A program made the translations under genes and the position numbers. A stretch of 64,000 bases of DNA, taken from the NCBI GenBank assembly GCA_021845645.1, contig JAJZVM010000012.1, positions 1 through 64,000 of the forward strand. Reading direction: 5' to 3'. Under the pieces are notes generated by a model. That model made no database searches. It worked only from the letters and a program-made list of their open reading frames with translations, and was not told the origin of the DNA. This stretch comes from Bacillota bacterium (GTDB lineage Bacteria; Bacillota_E; JAJZYS01; JAJYTV01). Positions 15,644 to 22,040 of this stretch are shown here, in pieces. Within the stretch, counting starts at the first letter, position 1; every line of letters begins with the position of its first letter.

Positions 15644-15683
15644 CACAAGGCCCAAACCCGCTCCTGGCACGGGCTGCGATGTA

Positions 15684-16661
15684 CTACCCCGCCATGACGA
15701 GGTACCCCTCGGCGTTCACATAGAGCGCCCGGTCGAGCAGGCGCGCCTTGGGGTGCAGCCGACGCAAGTGGCGGTAGAGGAGCTCGCCCCCGCCGCCGGC
15801 CAGAAGTACGGCACCCATAAGGTCCAACCGATCGCTCCAGGCCCGTTGGAGTTGCTCCGCGATGGCCGTGGCCAGCGCCTCCGCCTCGGCGTCGACCAGG
15901 GCGGCCACATCGTGGTCCTTGCCCCGGATCGTGAGCCGCCCGCCGTAGTTCTCGAGCGCGTCCTCCACCGTGCCGGCCGCCAGCATGGTGCCGGTCTGAT
16001 CAGAGAGCGCCTGGCGCACCGCCTCGAACACGCGCCCTGCCCCGAGGTCGATGCTCCCACACGCGGCCTCATCAGGCGCGACGGCGCCGGCCGTCCGGCG
16101 CATCGCCAGGTAGTCGGTGGTGCGATAGCCGATGTCGATGAGTCCGACCGGGCGTTCGGCCAACGTCGGGTCTGCCCGCATGGCCGCTGCAAACGCCCCG
16201 GCCCCCTGGGGGAGCACCTGCACCGCCGCCACCCGGATCCGCCGCGCCTTGCGGGCGTCGATCGCCACGGTCGCTTCGACGCCGCGCAGGCTGGACCGCA
16301 GCTCGCGGCGCTGGTCGGCCTGGAGCCACAGGGCCAGCGGAAGGCCGGCCAGGAGCTCGACCTCCCCCTCGGCGCCGAGGAGCGCCGCTGCCGCGAGGGC
16401 CAGGGGCAGGTAGCCAGAGCGCTGGGCGGCGTCTGAAGCCCAAGAGCGCTGGCCGGCCACAGAGCCAATGGTGTGGCGGGTCTCCTCGCCACCGATGCCG
16501 ATGACTAGGTCGTGCCCGTCCCGGTGGTGCCCGTCGCCGAAGGCGGCGCCCAGACCCCGCGCGGTGCGGGCCGGGCTCACGGTGCTAGGGAGGATGATGT
16601 GACGGCCAGACCCGCTGGCAGCCTTCGTGAAGCCGTATCCGACGTCGACTGCGATCCGCAT
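15684..16661 (-). CDS. ParM/StbA-like actin-family ATPase
   Basis: The 325-residue protein shows the actin/Hsp70 nucleotide fold: phosphate-1 DVGYGFTK (6-13), a phosphate-2-type segment LIDIGYRTTDYLA in the middle, and the adenosine motif LLAGGGGELLYRHL near the C-terminus. The family forms filaments that move plasmid copies apart. The ATG at 16661 follows AGGAGAG; the earlier ATG at 16679 would lie within that leader. With the RHH gene downstream it forms a type II partition cassette, which supports an extrachromosomal phase for the element. Confidence 0.82.
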   Translation of the reverse strand: MRIAVDVGYGFTKAASGSGRHIILPSTVSPARTARGLGAAFGDGHHRDGHDLVIGIGGEETRHTIGSVAGQRSWASDAAQRSGYLPLALAAAALLGAEGEVELLAGLPLALWLQADQRRELRSSLRGVEATVAIDARKARRIRVAAVQVLPQGAGAFAAAMRADPTLAERPVGLIDIGYRTTDYLAMRRTAGAVAPDEAACGSIDLGAGRVFEAVRQALSDQTGTMLAAGTVEDALENYGGRLTIRGKDHDVAALVDAEAEALATAIAEQLQRAWSDRLDLMGAVLLAGGGGELLYRHLRRLHPKARLLDRALYVNAEGYLVMAG

Positions 16662-16680
16662 CTTTGTCTCTCCTCTCATC

Positions 16681-18135
16681 TCACCAGCGCTCCGCCTGGG
16701 CCGCCGCCTGGCGCTTGCGCAGAGCTTCCTCCTCGGCCTCGCGGGCTGCAGACAGGAGGGCCTCGCGTTCGGCCTGCCTGACCGTCGCGTACATCGCCCG
16801 CGCTAGGCCACTGGCAATGTGCGAGGCTTGGTAAGCGCGAGCATCTGCCACATATGCAGCACTGCGCTCCAGCCTCTGCACGATTAGCGTCTCGAGGCGC
16901 TTCTCAGCACGCTGCACCCGTCGCTCGCGGCCTTCGTCTGCACCGCGCTGAGCCGCCCTATCGATCAGCACCTGCGCTTGTGGCCGCAAGGCGCCGGCAA
17001 GCAGCGTCCGAGTCTCAGTGACGGCGTCACTTCGCCGGAGGGCAATGCGGGAAGTGGCCTCACGCACCGCCTGAGAAAGAACCGGGTCAACGTCGCCCTG
17101 CCCCCTTGCAGCTCGCCAGATCTCTGTACTAATCTGCTGCCACGCGAGCCGATCGTCGTAGCCTAGTGAAGCCCTAAGGATGCCCGTGGCAAGACGACGT
17201 CGCAGATCCTGCAACGCGTTCTGACGAGCCTCCTCGTGCTTCGCCTTGCGATAGCTGTAGTGAGACGCGAGCTCAGCCGCAATGGCACCGTATCGTTCTG
17301 CCTGGGACTGCAACTCCGGTTGCGAGAGCAGCCACGCCGCTGTGTCGTCAAGCTTGGTCTTCACCGACGAAGGTGCGAAGGCGTAGGAAACCCTTCCGTG
17401 CCCCGGCAACTCCTCGGCAATCTCTGCTAGGCGCGCTCCAAGGGCCTCAGCTGCCGAGCGCCCCAGGACAACCCGCGAGCGCTCGACGATCTCTCGGCGG
17501 ATCCCCGACTTCTCCTTCTCAAGGATCCGCCGCGCCGGAGCGTAGAGTAGGCTCGCCCACGCCCGCCGCGAGGCATCGATTCCTTCGCGTGACAGGAAGC
17601 CCCTCGCCGGGTCCTGGCTCCAGAGAAGTATGTGCACATGGCAAGTGGGGGTCTTCCCCGCCAGGGTTACCTCGGGTCCGACCTTTCGGTGCATGGCGGC
17701 TGCCCACCTTACGGATGCGGCAGAGATCCCCATCTCGTCTGCCATCCTCGGCACGACAGCCCGCACCGCATCCTCCCAGGCGGCTCTGTGGTATAGGTTT
17801 CCACCCATCGCGATAACATCGTCCTCGTGGACCGAGACGATCACACGCCAGACAGGGCCGGTATGCCGGCGAATCTCCGCGTCTAGTGCAGCGCCGTCCA
17901 CCACATCGCCTTTGGCATCAAAAAGGCCCTGCGAGCCTGGGCGTTCTGTCATGTACCGTCGATGGAGTATCGCAGACTCAGTCTCACCACGGTCCCTGTC
18001 AGGTTCGTCCACTCGGACGAGCTCCTCTTTCTTTGGATTTCGCATGTACTGCGAATGGCCCACCGCTGCGTGGAGGGAGTGCTTGCCCTTGCCGGCTGCG
18101 GAGTACAGCCAGACGCGCATAATTAGCGGACGCAT
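16681..18135 (-). CDS. MobL-type conjugative relaxase
   Basis: The 484-residue protein (ATG 18135, GGGGGGT upstream) matches the MOB_L pattern. The N-terminus has HSQYMRNPKK. Then come RRYMTERPGSQGLF, WRVIVSVHEDD, and the metal-binding TPTCHVHILLW with His166 and His168. The catalytic tyrosine is likely one of the N-terminal Tyr residues, such as the one in SQYMRNP. The C-terminal half is a long, charged, helical region. The enzyme nicks oriT and pilots the strand. The RHH gene just upstream and the repeat region beyond it match the aux-relaxase-oriT arrangement known for plasmid pLS20. Confidence 0.82.
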   Translation of the reverse strand: MRPLIMRVWLYSAAGKGKHSLHAAVGHSQYMRNPKKEELVRVDEPDRDRGETESAILHRRYMTERPGSQGLFDAKGDVVDGAALDAEIRRHTGPVWRVIVSVHEDDVIAMGGNLYHRAAWEDAVRAVVPRMADEMGISAASVRWAAAMHRKVGPEVTLAGKTPTCHVHILLWSQDPARGFLSREGIDASRRAWASLLYAPARRILEKEKSGIRREIVERSRVVLGRSAAEALGARLAEIAEELPGHGRVSYAFAPSSVKTKLDDTAAWLLSQPELQSQAERYGAIAAELASHYSYRKAKHEEARQNALQDLRRRLATGILRASLGYDDRLAWQQISTEIWRAARGQGDVDPVLSQAVREATSRIALRRSDAVTETRTLLAGALRPQAQVLIDRAAQRGADEGRERRVQRAEKRLETLIVQRLERSAAYVADARAYQASHIASGLARAMYATVRQAEREALLSAAREAEEEALRKRQAAAQAERW

Positions 18136-18189
18136 GGGTACCCCCCAAAAAGACTGAGAGCCCCTCACTAAGTGCATGGGCCCTATGGA

Positions 18190-18663
18190 CTAGGTTTCAT
18201 CGAGTTCGACCTCCGCGTCGGCGTTCGGCAGCGCCTCGGCTGGAGCATCCTCGCTGGGATCGGCGGGCTCGGGATCGCCGACTCTCTCCGCCGCGTACCG
18301 ACGCCACGTGGCCATCTGCTGAGCAACGATGTCTTCGGCCTGGCCGCGATCCAGTCCGGCTACGCGATAGAGTTGGACCCCAGATATGTCCTCGAGGGCT
18401 CTGAGCGCGGCCAGTGCGGCAAAGGCAGCTCGGTAGGCGTAAGTCCGGGTGGGCAGGATCTCATGCCGTAGCGCAATACTGACCGCCTTGGCCAGGACCT
18501 GGGCCTGAGCATCAGCGTCGCTGACTGCGAGACCACGCTCGACAAATCGGCGAACCGTCACGGCGATCGGCTCTCCTCTAGCCGCCGAGTGCTCCCGTAG
18601 GCGGCGGTGAGTGGCGACCGAGAACATCACGCGGACTTCCGAAGTGGCAGTCCGGCTGGCCAT
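18190..18663 (-). CDS. Ribbon-helix-helix relaxosome accessory protein
   Basis: The 157-residue protein has an N-terminal RHH-like segment (EVRVMFSVATHRRLREHS, then IAVTVRRFVERGLA), a helical central domain and a strongly acidic tail (EPADPSEDAPAEAL). It is encoded right upstream of the relaxase and directly downstream of a set of direct repeats, as expected for an auxiliary protein that binds oriT. The product resembles MobC-like and Aux proteins in layout only; sequence family is not certain. Confidence 0.65.
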   Translation of the reverse strand: MASRTATSEVRVMFSVATHRRLREHSAARGEPIAVTVRRFVERGLAVSDADAQAQVLAKAVSIALRHEILPTRTYAYRAAFAALAALRALEDISGVQLYRVAGLDRGQAEDIVAQQMATWRRYAAERVGDPEPADPSEDAPAEALPNADAEVELDET

Positions 18664-18710
18664 TTTCTTCGCCTCCAGGCCCCCAACCCCGCTCCATTAG
18701 CGGGCCTCGG

Positions 18711-18801
18711 GCTGTGTGGGATGCTGTGTCGGATCTGGGTCTGCTGTGTGGGATGGCCGAAATGGCTCCACCACGCGGCACCGCCGCCGTGTGTGGGAGC
18801 C
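18711..18801. other. Candidate origin of transfer (oriT): direct repeats plus inverted repeat
   Basis: Copies of GCTGTGTGGGAT lie at 18711-18722 (exact), 18723-18734 (one mismatch) and 18743-18754 (exact), with a partial copy GTGTGTGGGA at 18789-18798. Next to them is an imperfect 16-base inverted repeat (18764-18779 with 18786-18801, 13 of 16 pairing). Repeats plus a stem-loop beside RHH and relaxase genes are the usual form of oriT. The nick site is not identified. Confidence 0.55.
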
Positions 18802-18874
18802 CCTACTATCCTGCGTCCCTCGAACACAACGTGGAGAGGGACGGCCCGAGTTCGGATCCGGGTGCCCGGCCTGC

Positions 18875-19150
18875 TCAGATGCGCCGGGATTCCATGCGCT
18901 CGACGGCTATGGGGACGCCTCGCTCCAGCACGACCGACACGGTACCGTACTCTGGCCACTGCGCCCCGGCGAAGACAGCTAAGACCACGTCCAGGCTTGC
19001 AGCTCGCCGGTGGCGGGGCGGCGTTCCGACCGGTATCGTCAGCGCTTCGCGCCTGGTGGTCTCAACGTAGGTCGGCTGGAACGCCCGCACCACGAGCCCA
19101 ACCCGTCCGCTGTCGTCAGGCCCAAAGTGGGCGATGGCCTCATTGACCAT
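18875..19150 (-). CDS. Hypothetical protein with YezD/DUF2292-like end
   Basis: The 91-residue protein ends with LDVVLAVFAGAQWPEYGTV, followed by VVLERGVPIAVERMES. This resembles the C-terminal strand pattern of the small YezD/DUF2292 family (Tyr-Gly-x-Val ... Asp/Arg-Gly ... Ile-Glu). The N-terminal half is not recognised. It lies between the excisionase-like gene and the oriT-like region. Function is unknown. Confidence 0.5.
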   Translation of the reverse strand: MVNEAIAHFGPDDSGRVGLVVRAFQPTYVETTRREALTIPVGTPPRHRRAASLDVVLAVFAGAQWPEYGTVSVVLERGVPIAVERMESRRI

Positions 19151-19236
19151 ACGCGAAGCACGGACGTGCCGTGCAGCATCTCGAATCGTGTGCTCTTCGA
19201 TCGTCAGCGGGATGTCGACACCGGCGCGCGTACTCG

Positions 19237-19458
19237 TCAGGCTTGCTCCCGCGAAATCGTGTGAGCCCGGAGATAGTTGCGCAAAGCCGACTCAGCAATC
19301 CTTACCCTGGCACCAACTTTCACCACCGGAATGGCCCCAGCGTACGTGAGTTTGTAAACCTCACCTGTGCTCACACCCAGGAACAGCGCCACCTGCGCCA
19401 AATTAAGCAGTCGGTCATCGTCGACGATGCTCGTCGCTGCAGTCGGGTCCATGCGCAC
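19237..19458 (-). CDS. Excisionase-like HTH_17 protein
   Basis: The 73-residue protein is almost entirely one HTH_17 domain: RLLNLAQVALFLGVSTGEV, YKLTYAGAIPVVKVG, then RVRIAESALRNYLRAH. This form is shared by Xis/AlpA excisionases and small regulators in mobile elements. It is 6 bp downstream of the replication gene. It could be the recombination directionality factor for the missing integrase or a copy-number regulator. Confidence 0.75.
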   Translation of the reverse strand: MRMDPTAATSIVDDDRLLNLAQVALFLGVSTGEVYKLTYAGAIPVVKVGARVRIAESALRNYLRAHTISREQA

Positions 19459-19464
19459 CCCTCC

Positions 19465-20478
19465 CTACGAGTTACCGAAGACCTCGACCGCGTAGTCAGC
19501 GGCCGAGGTCCCCATCTGCTCCATGATCCCCTGCCGCCACAGCGCCGCGGCCGGCACCCTGGACACCCATCGCTCGTTGCTCATTGGCGGCTCCCCAAGC
19601 TGCGCCGGCACAGCTGCTCGAGCCCGCCGGTCTACCTCGTCTTGTTCGGACGGGGCGAGCCCCTCAAACCATCGTCGGGCCTCCGCCATCCGGGCCACCG
19701 CTACCTGCCGCTCAGCCTCCACCTGCTCCCGCTGCGCCGCCTCGCCCTGGCGCTGAGCCTGCCGGCGCGCCTCGCGCTCCACCTTCGCCTGCCGACGCCG
19801 GTAGGCTAGCGGCGGCTCGTCCACGGTCAGCATATGGTGGAGCCAACCCATGGGCGACTCGACCGAGCTTCCCGCCGCCAGCACCGCCTCGAGCCACCGA
19901 ACTCGCTGGGCAACATGGTCGACGCCATGCTGAGCGGTCCACTGGGGGACCGCGCTCACGTCTGCACCAGGCACTATCGCGAGGACCATCGCGTTCACCG
20001 CGTCCACGTCGGACGCCGCAGGCCGATGAGCAGCAGCAGGGTGCCCCCTGCTGCTGTATTGGTGCTTATTCCTCTCTGGCTTTTGTTTCGGTGCCACTGG
20101 TGTCACGAGGGGGGTGCCACCCGTGCGCCCCCCCCGTGTCACTGGTGACACGGGGGTATCCCCCAAGACGTAATCCGTCCCTACGCGACCATAGCGAGGA
20201 TCCATCCGCGGAATCCTTTCGACGAACCCCAACCGCTCTAGGTCGTCCAATGCACGCTGCACAGTGCGGCGACTCACGCCCATCTCCCTCGCCAAAGTGG
20301 CGAGGGCCGGAAAACATGCGCCGGTCGCCCGATCAGCGTGCATATCCAACATGGCGAAGGTGTGCACCGCGTGGGCCGTTGGTGGGGGCTGATGCGCTAG
20401 GAGCAGCCTCGGAATCTGCGCGTAGCCATGCTCATAGCGCCGCCGTACGCGATCACCTCGATCCTGTTCGTCCGCCAT
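19465..20478 (-). CDS. Plasmid replication initiator-like protein (HTH_36 winged helix)
   Basis: The 337-residue protein has an N-terminal winged helix: ATLAREMGVSRRTVQRALD then LERLGFVERI. A Pro/Thr/Arg-rich linker (about 105-150) is followed by a helical domain (SVESPMGWLHHMLTV) and a long charged helix rich in Arg, Gln and Glu (RREARRQAQRQGEAAQREQ). The layout of DNA-binding head, variable linker and host-specific tail resembles theta-replicating plasmid initiators of Bacillota. Inverted repeats lie within the linker coding region and a palindrome array lies just upstream. A transcription-regulator role is the alternative. Confidence 0.7.
   Translation of the reverse strand: MADEQDRGDRVRRRYEHGYAQIPRLLLAHQPPPTAHAVHTFAMLDMHADRATGACFPALATLAREMGVSRRTVQRALDDLERLGFVERIPRMDPRYGRVGTDYVLGDTPVSPVTRGGRTGGTPLVTPVAPKQKPERNKHQYSSRGHPAAAHRPAASDVDAVNAMVLAIVPGADVSAVPQWTAQHGVDHVAQRVRWLEAVLAAGSSVESPMGWLHHMLTVDEPPLAYRRRQAKVEREARRQAQRQGEAAQREQVEAERQVAVARMAEARRWFEGLAPSEQDEVDRRARAAVPAQLGEPPMSNERWVSRVPAAALWRQGIMEQMGTSAADYAVEVFGNS
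20091..20156. repeat. Inverted repeats inside the replication gene
   Basis: GTGCCAC-TG-GTGTCAC (20091-20106, one mismatch) and a longer copy with perfect 12-bp arms CCCCCGTGTCAC / GTGACACGGGGG (20131-20156, 2-base centre) share the CAC-TG-GTG core. They encode the linker of the initiator protein. Initiator genes of the RepA_N plasmids carry their origin in the same place. Confidence 0.55.
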
Positions 20479-20516
20479 GTTCCACCTACCCTGCTGGTCG
20501 GCTGCACTTATTCCGA

Positions 20517-20719
20517 GGGGGTATGTCCCCGGCGGGACATACCCCCATCGTGTGACACCGTATCTGCGTTCCGTCGCCAGGGAAACCGGGTGGTCCCCCT
20601 CGAGGGACTACCCCATGAGGCTGCTACATCACGGCGTCGCCTTCGGCCAGATGGTGTGTCCCCAAAGGGACATACCACGGGATCGCCCGCTAGGTAGTCC
20701 CTCACGGAGGAGTACTCCT
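20517..20719. repeat. Array of related palindromes upstream of the replication gene
   Basis: Three related inverted repeats and one palindrome stand in the 250-bp gap. The sites are 20517-20546 (perfect 13-bp arms GGGGGTATGTCCC), 20588-20613 (GGGTGGTCCC / GGGACTACCC), 20652-20677 (TGGTGTGTCCC / GGGACATACCA) and AGGAGTACTCCT at 20708-20719. A half-site GGTAGTCCC is at 20693-20701. The shared form is GGTxxTCCC-N4-6-GGGACxTACC. It is a likely operator or iteron set for the initiator or a regulator. Confidence 0.65.
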
Positions 20720-20727
20720 GCCCGACC

Positions 20728-21375
20728 TCATGTCATCTCACAGCTGCTGTGACGGTGGACCCGCGTGAGACTGGACGTGCCGTCCGCAGGGTCGTCCATG
20801 AGTGACGCGATCAGGCAGCGTACATCCTTGGGCGACGCATCGGGCGCTTCGACCTTGATCGCCGCCCGGAGCGCGTCTGCACGAAGCTTGCGCATTTGCC
20901 GCTGCGCGTCTTGGTCGCCGCCCGCATCTGCGGCGATGGTGGAGTGTGCAGTGCCCGGGCCGCCGTATACCGGCGCAGGCGTGACGGCCGACGACGCACT
21001 CCAGCTGATGGCGCCCGGCATCGCATCATGCAGCGCCCGCTCCACGGTCTCTCGTGCCGCAGCCCAGGTCGGCGCGTAGCCGATTTCCCAGACCTCTGGG
21101 ATGCCTGGCTCCCCACCGCAGTGCACCAGCCGCGGCCGGAACTCGGGGTGCTCCGCGAGCTCAATGGCTGAGATGACGTCGGCCAGGATCAGACGCGTGC
21201 GGCCGCCGGCATGCTCATCCCAGCCTGCGCTGCCGCTAGAAATCATCCGCGCTGCCGTGCGCCCGGTTACGGTTGCTAGTCTCAAGTATTCGCCAGTGTC
21301 TGTCGGGCACCACACTGTGTAGTAGGTGCTGGCCCGATCAAGAGATCCACGACCGCGACATCCCCGCGCAGACAT
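20728..21375 (-). CDS. Hypothetical protein, first gene of the element near the tRNA
   Basis: The protein of about 215 residues starts at the ATG at 21375, which has GGAGGG 6 bases upstream; an ATG at 21381 abuts that box too closely. The N-terminal part is compact and mixed (STYYTVWCPTDTGEYLRLA, then RTRLILADVISAIELA). The C-terminal part is polar and ends with histidines (VHRHSSCE). No domain is recognised. It is separated from the tRNA by a 530-bp region that probably holds its promoter. Confidence 0.55.
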   Translation of the reverse strand: MSARGCRGRGSLDRASTYYTVWCPTDTGEYLRLATVTGRTAARMISSGSAGWDEHAGGRTRLILADVISAIELAEHPEFRPRLVHCGGEPGIPEVWEIGYAPTWAAARETVERALHDAMPGAISWSASSAVTPAPVYGGPGTAHSTIAADAGGDQDAQRQMRKLRADALRAAIKVEAPDASPKDVRCLIASLMDDPADGTSSLTRVHRHSSCEMT

Positions 21376-21381
21376 ACTCAT

Positions 21382-21909
21382 CCCTCCATATTTCTAGCTA
21401 GCGCATCCTCGTAGAGGAGCAGCTATCTGTCTTGTGGGGGTGTATCCCTCAGACACCATTCGACGGCACCAGATTAGCACGTGAGCAAATACAGGTCAAT
21501 ACGGTTAAGTACATTCCGATTTCTATGTATTACACACCTATAATAGCCTTACCGCAATTGCATTGATGTAATGACGTTGAAGCAATACGTCCACTTTTGT
21601 CGGCTCGTTCAAGTTCATCTAATCTGTAAGCGGAGGCCCGGCGCCCCACCGATGCGAGCACCCCGCCTCGGAAGCAAGAGCGCTCGCACATCGGGCGGCC
21701 TTCTCGCCAGGTCCTCTGCCTTCGAGCCCAGCCGCGGTGGCCGCCGCGGCTCCTTGCTTTAATGCAGACGCCCGCTGGAGCATCGCGTCTGTCAGCCACG
21801 CCGAGCGACATACCAGGATGGCGCCGAAAAGGCGCCAAGACACCGGATCACCCCTGATCGGATGATCAGGGGTGATCTCTGCAACCCGCTATCTCACGCG
21901 GTTTTCAGT
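21382..21909. other. Element border region without a convincing gene
   Basis: The stretch at about 21480-21640 is clearly richer in A and T than the rest of the element and probably contains promoters or an attachment region. Two overlapping minus-strand frames (21619-21843, 74 codons; 21530-21838, 102 codons) are open but have odd composition and no family match, so neither is called. A small hairpin GGCGCC-GAAAA-GGCGCC lies at 21820-21836, and a larger one at 21846-21877. Confidence 0.5.
21846..21877. repeat. Perfect 14-bp inverted repeat next to tRNA-Leu
   Basis: The arms GATCACCCCTGATC and GATCAGGGGTGATC flank a 4-base loop, 32 bp from the 3' end of the tRNA gene. No U-tract follows on either strand. 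It may end the tRNA transcript, or be part of the element's end or recombination site. Confidence 0.6.
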
Positions 21910-21995
21910 TGGTGCCGGGGGCGGGGCTCGAACCCGCATGGTGTTGCCACCGGAGGATTTTAAGTCCCCTGCGTCTGCCATTTCGCCACCCCGGC
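21910..21995 (-). tRNA. tRNA-Leu (anticodon UAA)
   Basis: The 86-base gene folds with acceptor stem GCCGGGG/CCCCGGC, a D-arm with GGCAGACGC, anticodon loop CTTAAAA (anticodon TAA), a long variable arm (GGTGGCAACACC) and T-arm GGTTCGAGC. The long variable arm is expected for leucine tRNA. CCA is encoded. The 3' end points toward the conjugative element, making the gene the probable integration target. Confidence 0.95.
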
Positions 21996-22004
21996 GCAGT
22001 TGAG

Positions 22005-22013
22005 ATTATAGCA
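22005..22013 (-). promoter_or_regulatory. Extended -10 promoter for tRNA-Leu
   Basis: On the minus strand TGCTATAAT is a perfect extended -10 element, ending about 9 bases before the tRNA 5' end. No good -35 is seen at 16-18 bases, as is tolerated for extended -10 promoters. The -10 overlaps a 9-bp inverted repeat (22008-22016 with 22037-22045). Confidence 0.65.
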
Positions 22014-22040
22014 TCAGCCCGACGCGGACCGGGTCCGATG

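Larger units (their letters stand above)
1..21909. mobile_element. Conjugative element (integrated plasmid/ICE-like), left end outside window
   Basis: A continuous block of minus-strand genes holds a complete Gram-positive-type conjugation set: MobL-like relaxase, VirD4, VirB4/TrsE, TrsD-like, PrgI, VirB6/TrbL-like, VirB2-like and a lytic transglycosylase. It also has plasmid functions: a replication initiator, a ParM/ParR-like pair and a serine resolvase. No housekeeping gene occurs before the tRNA-Leu gene at 21910-21995, whose 3' end faces the element; that is the normal orientation for tRNA-targeted integration. The left junction is not in the window, so no direct repeat could be checked. 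No tyrosine integrase or large serine integrase is visible. No phage structural genes are seen. Confidence 0.85.

Noticed and set aside
21530..21843. Two overlapping short minus-strand frames near the element border
   Set aside because: They overlap each other in different frames, have no family match or ribosome binding site, and lie in a region with regulatory character.
1..21909. Prophage interpretation of the mobile region
   Set aside because: No capsid, portal, terminase, tail or lysis cassette; the muramidase and ATPases fit a type IV secretion system.
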